Below are positions 25,940-32,796 of a DNA stretch of 35,291 nt, piece after piece. A program made the position numbers and the translations under genes. Every line of letters begins with the position of its first letter. Within the stretch, counting starts at the first letter, position 1. The stretch spans positions 1 to 35,291 of the forward strand of contig NZ_JOTP01000027.1 in the NCBI RefSeq assembly GCF_000715205.1, read 5' to 3'. This DNA is from Bacillus zhangzhouensis (GTDB taxonomy: Bacteria > Bacillota > Bacilli > Bacillales > Bacillaceae). A model generated the notes under the pieces. It was given only the letters and a program-made list of their open reading frames with translations, was not told the origin of the DNA and did no database searches.

Positions 25940-26536
25940 TTAAACAGCTGGCGGGAAGAGTTGATCCACCGTTTTTTTCGTTTCTTGGAGGATTTCATGG
26001 ATGTAATCAGCGGATGCTTGATTCATGCTGCTGAATAAAAGCCGTTCGACGGGCTCAACACCGATAAAATTGAAGACTTCTGTATCCGTTGTCATGTGAT
26101 GGGAAGGGGGTACGATCCTATTGGAATCAAGAAAGGTTCTCGGGGCATCATGTGTGTTGATAATGACACCTTTTTTGTCCCGAAGCAGATTTTCAATAGC
26201 CCCATGCTCATTGATCTGATAAGCAAAGCCCTCGGAAAAGACGCGCTCCACATAGCCCTTTAGCATAGCCGGTAAGCCAGTCCACCATATCGGAAAAATA
26301 AACGTCAGGACATCCGCTTGTCGAATAAGTATCTGCTCTGTTTGAATGGCAGTCGGCACATCACCGCGTTTGATCGCAGCCTTTTCCGCTATGGTGAGCT
26401 CTGGCTGAAAGCCAAGGGCATAGACATCACGAACAGTCACATCATGACCATTGTTCAAAAGAGTGCTCACAACAAGATCTAATAGGGTTTGATTTAAGCT
26501 TTGCTGGGGATGAGCAAATATGATTAGATGGTTCAT
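25940..26536 (-). CDS. NAD(P)H-quinone oxidoreductase, flavodoxin-2 family (YwrO/KefF/MdaB-like)
   Basis: Cytoplasmic flavoprotein of 198 aa that probably reduces quinones or nitro compounds with NAD(P)H. The N-terminal FMN/FAD-binding segment is LIIFAHPQQSLNQTLLD. The family hallmark PIWWTGLPAMLKGYVERVFSEGFAY lies around residues 82-106. The ATG has AGGAGG 7 nt upstream. It is convergent with gabD and replaces the glcU-gdh position of B. subtilis. Electrophile detoxification is inferred from the family. Confidence 0.85.
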   Translation of the reverse strand: MNHLIIFAHPQQSLNQTLLDLVVSTLLNNGHDVTVRDVYALGFQPELTIAEKAAIKRGDVPTAIQTEQILIRQADVLTFIFPIWWTGLPAMLKGYVERVFSEGFAYQINEHGAIENLLRDKKGVIINTHDAPRTFLDSNRIVPPSHHMTTDTEVFNFIGVEPVERLLFSSMNQASADYIHEILQETKKTVDQLFPPAV

Positions 26537-26566
26537 CTTATAGCCTCCTAGGTGGTCATGAGTCTC

Positions 26567-26595
26567 ATTATGGCATGCGCCTGTATCCTATTCAA
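26567..26595 (-). promoter_or_regulatory. Probable SigA promoter of the quinone reductase gene
   Basis: Minus strand: TTGAAT (26595-26590), 17-nt spacer, CATAAT (26572-26567). An imperfect dyad AACCTAT...ATAGGATT lies just upstream and could bind a regulator. Confidence 0.55.
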
Positions 26596-26630
26596 TCCTA
26601 TATTGGAAATGATAGGTTGGGAAAATAAAA

Positions 26631-26657
26631 AGCGATCGCTTCCGAAAAACGATCGCT
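26631..26657 (-). terminator. Terminator-like hairpin, distal
   Basis: AGCGATCG (26631-26638) pairs with CGATCGCT (26650-26657). The minus-strand reading is followed by a T-rich TTTTATTTTC, so it could stop read-through from ycnI. The same AGCGATCG arms recur in the hairpin at 26791-26817. Confidence 0.55.
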
Positions 26658-26658
26658 C

Positions 26659-26778
26659 CAGCGTGTAGACAAACCCTCGCATTCGGTGTCAGTCCTGCGT
26701 GCCGGTGCTCACGAATCTCAAATTCGCTCCGCTCCGGTACTCGTTCTTCCTAGACTTCAAAGGTTTTCTATCACGCTG
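26659..26778. repeat. 120-bp element with inverted-repeat ends, probable dispersed intergenic repeat
   Basis: Non-coding stretch bounded by CAGCGTG (26659-26665) and CACGCTG (26772-26778). The inverted ends extend imperfectly inwards (CAGCGTGTAGACAAACC against CAGCGTGATAGAAAACC). It is GC-richer than its surroundings, contains a small internal CGAAT/ATTCG hairpin, and is framed by the two AGCGATCG hairpins. No coding frame is apparent. It could be a miniature mobile repeat or part of a structured 3' UTR or RNA. Confidence 0.45.
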
Positions 26779-26790
26779 AAAAGAAGATAA

Positions 26791-26817
26791 AGCGATCGTT
26801 TCTGATAAACGATCGCT
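26791..26817 (-). terminator. Terminator of ycnJ-ycnI
   Basis: Perfect 11-bp stem AGCGATCGTTT/AAACGATCGCT with a 5-nt loop, 10 nt downstream of the ycnI stop on the minus strand. Only a short T tract follows. Confidence 0.7.
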
Positions 26818-26827
26818 CATGTATGAT

Positions 26828-27442
26828 TTATTTCTTTCTAAAAGCAAGTCCAAGAGCAATAAGTGCTACGACTAAAGCGGCAATGGACAGGCCAAGGACA
26901 AGTGGTGAAGAAGAAGTGGAAACTGTTTCAGATGCTTTCTCTTCTTTTGGTTTTTCTTGTCCATGTGAATCCGTTACGGTATTAGATGCAACAATGTTTG
27001 TGATGGAATGAGGCTTATCAGCGTCTTTATCGCCAGTCCATTCAACGACTGTTCCATCTTTATAATATTGATACGCATCCCATGCAGCTTCGCTTGCTTT
27101 TTCAGGGTTTTTCGCCACAAAAACGAATTGTTGGAACTGTCCAGCAAGAACACCATCACCCGTTGCTTCCCAAGTGACTCTTGTCACCTTGCCATCTTTC
27201 TCTTCAGTTGTTGTTTTCCAGCCAGGTACTGGCTCGTATTGTTGGAATTCTACGCCTTTAGGCATTGTGATGACAACCTTTGTTGTCGGGCTATCACTTT
27301 CAGAAGGTACTTTTAACGTATAAGTTTCCCAAGCGTTTGTCGCAGACGTATCAGGTTTGACTGTCACGTGCGCACTCACAGGAATCGCCAGTAAAAATGA
27401 AGCGAGAAGCATTGGTAATAAAGCTTTAACGTATTTTTTCAT
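26828..27442 (-). CDS. ycnI: YcnI, copper-binding DUF1775 membrane-anchored protein
   Basis: Extracytoplasmic copper-handling protein of 204 aa. The signal peptide (MKKYVKALLPMLLASFLLAIPVSA) should be cleaved to leave His25 as the N-terminus. B. subtilis YcnI binds Cu(II) through such an N-terminal His with a nearby Trp; Trp135 in VVEWTGDK is the likely equivalent here. A C-terminal transmembrane helix followed by RKK anchors it. The ATG at 27442 is 10 nt from AAAGGAG; an in-frame ATG at 27496 lies inside ycnJ and would spoil the signal peptide. It is the second gene of the copper operon, 16 nt after ycnJ. Confidence 0.9.
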   Translation of the reverse strand: MKKYVKALLPMLLASFLLAIPVSAHVTVKPDTSATNAWETYTLKVPSESDSPTTKVVITMPKGVEFQQYEPVPGWKTTTEEKDGKVTRVTWEATGDGVLAGQFQQFVFVAKNPEKASEAAWDAYQYYKDGTVVEWTGDKDADKPHSITNIVASNTVTDSHGQEKPKEEKASETVSTSSSPLVLGLSIAALVVALIALGLAFRKK

Positions 27443-27458
27443 GTGATCTAAACTCCTT

Positions 27459-29093
27459 TTAGTTTCTTCTAATAAATGTGGTATCGATATTTTCAAAAGA
27501 ACCAGTCAACGCATGGATTTCAATTTTCCAAGTGCCTTTTTCATTTAATAAGAGATTTTCAGCAGAGAAATGTCCATTTTTTAATCGCTCCAGCTGAAAT
27601 TCACTCGGTTTCTCGTCACCGAATAAGGCGACTTTATGGATCTTGGCTGTCACAGATTGAATGTCAGTGATCGTTTGTCCATCCTTCTTTGTAAATGCCA
27701 CCTCAAATGTATTTTTCCCAGGGGCATTCGGGGTAATACTCATGGATACAATGTCACGATGCTCGACCTGATTTGCTCCAAAGAATGGCTCAGGTGCAGG
27801 CGGTGGAGGGCTTGGAATATTCGTGAACACAGCCGTTAATAACAAAATAACGATCCCAATGATCCATTCTGCCCGTAAGGATACGTGGCGTTTCTGCTTC
27901 TTTTCCCATCTCAGCATCAAGTAGTGGACAAGTCCAAGGAGACCCATGATGATAAATAAACCAAGCTTGATTAAAAAGGTTCGGCCGTACGCTGATTGGA
28001 AAAGGGCATCAAACGATTGCAAAATAAAGATGGCATTCACAAATCCTGAAAACACAATGAGTCCAACAGAAAGCAGTGCCCACGGATGAAAGGCTGTTAG
28101 TGTCCTGCGTATGAGCGGCTGATCTTCATCTGGCAGCTTCTTCATCAACAGAAGGACAATGGCTGTTAAACCACCGACCCAAATGGATGCGGAAACGAGA
28201 TGGATGAAATCAAGTGACGTTGTGAGTATTTTATTATCTGTTGCTGCTGGATGACCGATTTGTGCCTTCAGCCAAAGGAGCACCGTGAAAATGAGCAGCG
28301 GAAACAGCCATCTCCGAAAAGAAGTGAAGTCCCCTTTTTTCATCGCCACGATGGTCCAAAGGGCAAGAAAAACAAACGATGCCATGAGCATCATCCACAG
28401 ACTACCGCCAGAAGTCGACGCAATGGTTTCTTGCAAAAGCGATGGTTGAAACGCTCCCCAAAAGGATACGTCTGCCGCTGATTTTGTTTGAATCGGCAGC
28501 TGGAACACGAGTGCTCCGCCCATCATAATCAGTGACAATGTCAAAAGCCACTTCATTCGTTTAGCTAATGTGTGTGAAATGGCTGTTTTAAACCAAAACA
28601 GTCCAAACAAAATGGTCCCGAGGAATAAGCTAAACGACGTATAAAGAAAGGCTTTGTCAATGGTCGAAGCCATATCGATGGCTTCATTCGATTGACCTTG
28701 ATCTAATTGGTCAAATCCACCATCCGCTTTTCCAATACTAAACGGGATCATGCCAGAGACAGAGTGTCCATCCGCTGATACCGCATTCCACTGAATGGTG
28801 TAAATCCCTTTTGGTAAATCCTTTTTTAAAGCAGCTTCCATGATCTTTTGATCTTTAATGACCGTATCTCCCTGATCCACACGATCCCCTTTTGCATTTA
28901 GCACCTTAATGGCATGAAATCCACTTTCGATTCCTTCACTAAAAGTGATAGAAACTGAAGGAGGCTGCTTAGCCAGCTCTTCATTTGCCGCTGGATTCGA
29001 GCTCACCACGTATGCATGAGCAAATGCTTCCTTTGGAATGAAAAAAGCAAACAAGAAGATAAGAAGCAGAAGCCACTTACTATTTTTCAACAA
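27459..29093 (-). CDS. ycnJ: YcnJ, CopC-CopD fusion copper transport protein
   Basis: Copper importer-type membrane protein, 544 aa. A signal peptide ends in AFA and the mature protein begins HAYVVSSNPAANEEL, the N-terminal His of a CopC copper site; the CopC domain runs to about residue 125 (SADGHSVSGMIPFSIGK). About eight CopD transmembrane helices follow (residues about 145-430). A C-terminal YtkA-like extracytoplasmic domain (about 450-544) completes the protein. The TTG at 29093 is 9 nt from GGCGG. The regulator gene ycnK, next to ycnJ in B. subtilis, is absent here. Confidence 0.9.
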   Translation of the reverse strand: MLKNSKWLLLLIFLFAFFIPKEAFAHAYVVSSNPAANEELAKQPPSVSITFSEGIESGFHAIKVLNAKGDRVDQGDTVIKDQKIMEAALKKDLPKGIYTIQWNAVSADGHSVSGMIPFSIGKADGGFDQLDQGQSNEAIDMASTIDKAFLYTSFSLFLGTILFGLFWFKTAISHTLAKRMKWLLTLSLIMMGGALVFQLPIQTKSAADVSFWGAFQPSLLQETIASTSGGSLWMMLMASFVFLALWTIVAMKKGDFTSFRRWLFPLLIFTVLLWLKAQIGHPAATDNKILTTSLDFIHLVSASIWVGGLTAIVLLLMKKLPDEDQPLIRRTLTAFHPWALLSVGLIVFSGFVNAIFILQSFDALFQSAYGRTFLIKLGLFIIMGLLGLVHYLMLRWEKKQKRHVSLRAEWIIGIVILLLTAVFTNIPSPPPPAPEPFFGANQVEHRDIVSMSITPNAPGKNTFEVAFTKKDGQTITDIQSVTAKIHKVALFGDEKPSEFQLERLKNGHFSAENLLLNEKGTWKIEIHALTGSFENIDTTFIRRN

Positions 29094-29144
29094 GGTGAAT
29101 AACCGCCTTTCTACCTATGAAAATGTCTCATGTATCAGAAAGAA

Positions 29145-29180
29145 AGCGGCAGTAAACTGTGAGTCACAGAAAAAACCGCT
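29145..29180 (-). promoter_or_regulatory. Nested palindrome upstream of ycnJ, candidate operator
   Basis: CTGTGAGTCACAG (29157-29169) is a perfect 13-bp palindrome around one central base. It sits inside wider arms AGCGG (29145-29149) and CCGCT (29176-29180), about 55-85 nt upstream of the ycnJ start. A weak minus-strand -35-like TTTACT (29156-29151) adjoins it. Likely the binding site of a copper-responsive or other regulator of ycnJI. Confidence 0.45.
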
Positions 29181-29443
29181 CCTCCTATTGTGCCGCTCAC
29201 TCTAAAAGGTAAACGAAACAAATAGCAAGATGGTTCACTTTTTCTGTGTCATGTCTGCGCAGACATTTCTTGATTGAATAGGTTTGATCAATATAAGCCT
29301 ATTCGATTTAGAAAGAGGAAACAAGAAGTGACCATTTAAAAGTTGTGAAATTCCAATGAATTTTGCGCCAAAACAACGGCAGATCAAACTTTTCACCCGC
29401 TTTCCCTTGTGATCTGACAGAGAATTCACATCATTTTTCAATT
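29181..29443. other. Non-coding region between ycnJ and mtlA with palindrome and orphan promoter
   Basis: No supportable gene is visible in this 260-bp stretch. It holds a perfect 16-bp palindrome ATGTCTGCGCAGACAT (29251-29266) and, directly downstream, a plus-strand promoter-like TTGATT-N16-TATAAG (29270-29297). A GAATAGG/CCTATTC inverted repeat (29276-29304) covers the spacer and -10. Transcripts from there would read into the mtlA leader. Function is unknown. Confidence 0.4.
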
Positions 29444-29464
29444 TTGTCACACACTATGTGACAA
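29444..29464 (+). promoter_or_regulatory. Probable MtlR operator of mtlA
   Basis: Perfect inverted repeat TTGTCACA-N5-TGTGACAA. This matches the MtlR site type known from Bacillus mannitol promoters and lies 19 bp upstream of the -35 box, a position suited to an activator. Confidence 0.75.
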
Positions 29465-29482
29465 AGTGACGTTTAGTTTCAA

Positions 29483-29511
29483 TTGAAGGAGAAGTGAAAG
29501 CGTTTTACGAT
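29483..29511 (+). promoter_or_regulatory. mtlA promoter with overlapping cre-like site
   Basis: TTGAAG (29483-29488), 17-nt spacer, TACGAT (29506-29511). The sequence TGAAAGCGTTTTAC (29495-29508) matches 12 of 14 positions of the CcpA cre consensus and covers spacer and -10, so glucose repression by CcpA is likely. Confidence 0.65.
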
Positions 29512-29599
29512 AGGGATAAGGGCTTCACTGACACTTGTTCTTATATCTTTTGACCTATAAAGCCCTGAATAAAGGGAGAGAAGAAAGGAGTTTTCACAG

Positions 29600-31042
29600 A
29601 TGCAGGAAAAAAGCGGATTCCGCGTAAAAGTACAGCGTTTTGGAAGCTATTTAAGCGGTATGATTATGCCGAATATTGGAGCGTTTATCGCTTGGGGACT
29701 TATTACAGCCTTGTTCATTCCAAGTGGTTATTTTCCAAATGAACAATTAAATACACTCGTTGGACCAATGATCAACTACTTACTGCCGCTATTAATCGGT
29801 TACACAGGCGGTAAGCTCGTATATGACCACCGAGGCGGGGTACTCGGTGCAACCGCTACGATTGGGGTCATTGTCGGTTCGGACATTCCAATGTTTTTAG
29901 GTGCCATGATCATGGGACCACTTGGCGGTTATCTCATTAAGAAAATTGACCAGCTGTTCAAAGATCGAATCAAATCAGGCTTTGAAATGCTTGTGAATAA
30001 CTTCACGGCAGGTATTCTAGGTGCCATTCTTGTCGCCATTGCTTTCTACGCAATCGGCCCAGTGGTACTTGGTCTTAATAAAGCCCTAGCGGCAGGTGTA
30101 GATATCATTGTCAATGCACATTTACTTCCGCTGGCAAGTATCTTCATAGAACCAGCGAAAGTATTGTTCTTAAACAATGCAATTAACCAAGGGATTTTAG
30201 GTCCTTTAGGGGTGGAGCAAGCAGCAAAAACGGGTCAGTCCGTTCTGTTCTTGCTTGAAACCAACCCAGGGCCAGGTTTAGGTGTTCTTCTTGCGTATAT
30301 GTTCTTTGGAAAAGGGAATGCGAAGCAGTCTGCACCTGGTGCGATTGTCATTCAATTCTTAGGGGGAATCCATGAAATTTACTTCCCATACATCTTAATG
30401 AAGCCAAAGCTCATTTTGGCTGTCATTGCAGGTGGGGCAAGTGGTGTTCTGACTTTTACACTTTTAAATGCAGGATTAAAGGCTGTGCCATCACCAGGAA
30501 GTATTATCGCGCTCATGCTGATGTCTCCAAAAGGAGGCCACCTTGCCGTTCTAGCAGGTGTTGTCGTGGCAGCAATCGTATCCTTCCTTGTCGCTTCTGT
30601 GATTTTAAAAGCGTCCAAGGAAACAGATGAGGACCTAACGGCGGCGGCAGAAAAGATGCAAGATATGAAAGGGAAGAAAAGTGCAGCAGCAGCCGCTCTA
30701 ACTGCACAAAAGGAAGAAGCTCAAGGAAGCGAGCAATCAGCATCACCAAGTGATGTCAATCCAGATGACGTGAACAAAATCATCTTTGCCTGCGATGCAG
30801 GAATGGGCTCAAGTGCGATGGGTGCTTCCATCTTAAAGAACAAAGTCAAAAAGGCAGAGCTTGATATTGACGTGACAAACACATCCATCAGCAACATTCC
30901 AAATGATGCCGATGTGGTCTTTACCCATAAAGATTTAACAGACAGAGCGAAGGCAAAACTGCCAGGAGCTGTGCATATCTCAGTTGATAATTTCTTAAAC
31001 AGCCCGAAATACGATGAGCTGATTGAGAAGTTGAAAAAATAA
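29600..31042 (+). CDS. mtlA: Mannitol-specific PTS enzyme IICB, MtlA
   Basis: Membrane permease and phosphotransferase that imports mannitol as mannitol-1-phosphate, 480 aa. The IIC domain spans roughly residues 1-340, with conserved segments MPNIGAFIAWG and GGIHEIYFPYILMKP. A Gln/Ser/Ala-rich linker leads to the IIB domain, whose phosphorylated Cys398 lies in IIFACDAGMGSSAMG. No IIA domain is fused; it is supplied by the downstream mtlF. The ATG follows AAAGGAG at about 9 nt. Confidence 0.96.
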   Translation: MQEKSGFRVKVQRFGSYLSGMIMPNIGAFIAWGLITALFIPSGYFPNEQLNTLVGPMINYLLPLLIGYTGGKLVYDHRGGVLGATATIGVIVGSDIPMFLGAMIMGPLGGYLIKKIDQLFKDRIKSGFEMLVNNFTAGILGAILVAIAFYAIGPVVLGLNKALAAGVDIIVNAHLLPLASIFIEPAKVLFLNNAINQGILGPLGVEQAAKTGQSVLFLLETNPGPGLGVLLAYMFFGKGNAKQSAPGAIVIQFLGGIHEIYFPYILMKPKLILAVIAGGASGVLTFTLLNAGLKAVPSPGSIIALMLMSPKGGHLAVLAGVVVAAIVSFLVASVILKASKETDEDLTAAAEKMQDMKGKKSAAAAALTAQKEEAQGSEQSASPSDVNPDDVNKIIFACDAGMGSSAMGASILKNKVKKAELDIDVTNTSISNIPNDADVVFTHKDLTDRAKAKLPGAVHISVDNFLNSPKYDELIEKLKK

Positions 31043-31049
31043 CATGGCG

Positions 31050-31092
31050 AAACGGGTTGAGTTCAATTGTTCCTTATTGAACTCCCCGTTTT
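31050..31092 (+). terminator. Strong hairpin between mtlA and mtlF, possible partial terminator or RNA-stabilising structure
   Basis: AAACGGG and GAGTTCAAT pair with ATTGAACTC and CCCGTTT (16 bp, one 2-nt bulge, 8-nt loop). A short T run follows, broken by GG. It lies 7 nt after the mtlA stop, so it may attenuate mtlFD expression or protect the mtlA mRNA end. Confidence 0.6.
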
Positions 31093-31138
31093 GGTTGTTT
31101 TCCTGATTTTCCATTCTAAAAAAGGTGTGTGATCATTC

Positions 31139-31573
31139 ATGAAACAAGTACTTTCAAAAGACAATATTTATCTAAACGAACAAGCAGGCTCTAAAGAAGA
31201 AGCCATTAAAAAAGCAGGCGAAGTCCTAGTGGCAAATGGCTATGTCACAAGTGATTATGTCGACAAAATGTTTGAAAGAGAAAAGATCTCTTCTACATTT
31301 ATGGGGAACGGGATTGCAATTCCTCATGGAACAGAGGATGCCAAAGCCGCTGTCCTTCATTCAGGGATTTCAATCATTCAAATTCCAGATGGCGTTGAAT
31401 ATGGCGAAGGAAATATCGCCAAAGTCGTATTTGGTATCGCTGGGAAAAACAATGAACATCTCGATATTCTTTCTCAAATTGCGATTGTTTGTTCAGAAGA
31501 AGAAAATGTAGAACGCATCATTCATGCAAAGGATCAGGATGAACTGATCGCCATCTTTAACGAGGTGAACTAA
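31139..31573 (+). CDS. mtlF: Mannitol-specific PTS enzyme IIA, MtlF
   Basis: Cytoplasmic phosphocarrier of 144 aa that passes phosphate from HPr to the IIB domain of MtlA. The active-site His63 is in NGIAIPHGTEDAK, and the surrounding FEREKISSTFMGNG is typical of the PTS EIIA-2 family. It starts 96 nt after mtlA, beyond a strong hairpin, and is separated from mtlD by one base. AAAGGTG lies upstream of the ATG with longer than usual spacing. Confidence 0.95.
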   Translation: MKQVLSKDNIYLNEQAGSKEEAIKKAGEVLVANGYVTSDYVDKMFEREKISSTFMGNGIAIPHGTEDAKAAVLHSGISIIQIPDGVEYGEGNIAKVVFGIAGKNNEHLDILSQIAIVCSEEENVERIIHAKDQDELIAIFNEVN

Positions 31574-31574
31574 A

Positions 31575-32696
31575 ATGAAGGCCCTTCATTTTGGAGCAGG
31601 GAATATTGGCAGAGGGTTTATTGGATCTTTGTTAAAAACATCAGGGTTTGAGCTTGTGTTTACCGATGTAAATGAAGAGGTGATCCACGAGCTGAATGAA
31701 AGAGGAGAGTACACGGTTGAACTCGCAGCACCAGGGCAAAAGCAAGAAGTAGTAGGCCCTGTTTCAGCGATCAATTCCGCGCAAAATCCAGCGGCATTAA
31801 CAGAGGCCGTTGCAACAGCCGATTTGATTACAACAGCTGTTGGACCAGCCGTATTGAAGATCATTGCGTCATCGATTGCTGAAGGATTAAAACAAAAAAA
31901 GCCTGACCATATCATCAACATTGTTGCGTGTGAGAATATGATTGGGGGCAGCTCTCATTTAAAAGAAGCCGTCTTCTCTCATTTAACAGTAGATGAACAA
32001 GAAGCGCTGTCACGAACAGTTGGTTTTCCAAACGCTGCTGTTGACCGCATTGTTCCTATTCAGCACCATGAGGACATTTTGAAAGTATCAGTCGAACCAT
32101 TTTTCGAGTGGGTCATTGATGAGACGGGCTTTATTGGAGATGTTCCTCAAATTGACGGAGCGACCTTTGTACAAGATTTGACGCCATATATTGAACGTAA
32201 GCTCTTCACTGTCAACACAGGACATGCACTAGCTGCTTATGTCGGGTACCAGCAAGGTGTCCAAACGATTAAAGAAGCCGTCGACACGCTAGAAATTCGT
32301 CAGATTGTCGAAGGCGCACTTCACGAAACGGGCAACTATTTAATTGACACATATGGCTTTCGAAAAGAAGAGCATGATGCGTATATTCAAAAAATCATCA
32401 AACGATTTGAAAATGCCTTTATTTCCGACGAAGTGACGCGTGTCGCACGTTCCCCGCTTAGAAAGCTGGGGGCAAATGACCGCTTAATTGGTCCAGCGAA
32501 GAAGATCAAACAACCGGTTTATTTAATCAAAGGCATTGCCGCAGCTTTGGCTTACGACTTTGCAGAAGACGAAGAAGCCGTTCGCATGCAAGCATTAAGA
32601 AAAGAAAAAGGCATTGAAGGTGTGCTAGAAGAGGTATGTGGACTCACGTCAACAGATGATCTCTATCAAGCCATTCTTAAAGAAACCGCTCTATAA
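31575..32696 (+). CDS. mtlD: Mannitol-1-phosphate 5-dehydrogenase MtlD
   Basis: NAD-dependent polyol dehydrogenase converting mannitol-1-phosphate to fructose-6-phosphate, 373 aa. The N-terminal Rossmann motif is [17 protein letters not shown]. The catalytic-region motif [17 protein letters not shown] (around residue 212) contains the conserved Lys and His of the family. Its ribosome binding site (AACGAGGTG) overlaps the end of mtlF, so the two genes are translationally coupled. Confidence 0.96.
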   Translation: MKALHFGAGNIGRGFIGSLLKTSGFELVFTDVNEEVIHELNERGEYTVELAAPGQKQEVVGPVSAINSAQNPAALTEAVATADLITTAVGPAVLKIIASSIAEGLKQKKPDHIINIVACENMIGGSSHLKEAVFSHLTVDEQEALSRTVGFPNAAVDRIVPIQHHEDILKVSVEPFFEWVIDETGFIGDVPQIDGATFVQDLTPYIERKLFTVNTGHALAAYVGYQQGVQTIKEAVDTLEIRQIVEGALHETGNYLIDTYGFRKEEHDAYIQKIIKRFENAFISDEVTRVARSPLRKLGANDRLIGPAKKIKQPVYLIKGIAAALAYDFAEDEEAVRMQALRKEKGIEGVLEEVCGLTSTDDLYQAILKETAL

Positions 32697-32699
32697 TCA

Positions 32700-32735
32700 A
32701 AAAATCCCTTTCCAACATGTGAAAGGGATTTTTTT
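32700..32735 (+). terminator. Terminator of the mtl operon
   Basis: A 13-bp stem (AAAAATCCCTTTC with GAAAGGGATTTTT), 8-nt loop and a T run starting just after the mtlD stop codon. Confidence 0.92.
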
Positions 32736-32746
32736 CTATGACTTTT

Positions 32747-32773
32747 TTAATACTTTTCCCCGCTGGACGATAT
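32747..32773 (+). promoter_or_regulatory. Sigma-D-type promoter of the chemoreceptor gene
   Basis: TTAA (32747-32750), 15-nt spacer, GACGATAT (32766-32773), against the SigD consensus TAAA-N15-GCCGATAT (7 of 8 in the -10). SigD drives motility and chemotaxis genes in Bacillus, which fits the downstream receptor. Confidence 0.65.
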
Positions 32774-32796
32774 ATGAAGTAAGGGGGAATTTGAAC

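Noticed and set aside
27008..27316. 102-codon plus-strand open frame
   Set aside because: Antisense shadow of ycnI; the minus-strand gene has signal peptide, family motifs and ribosome binding site.
29235..29450. 71-codon minus-strand open frame upstream of mtlA
   Set aside because: Its start codon lies inside the MtlR operator, it has no ribosome binding site, and it spans the palindrome and promoter-like sequences; the composition is not protein-like.
31586..31921. 111-codon minus-strand open frame
   Set aside because: Antisense to mtlD; no initiation signal.
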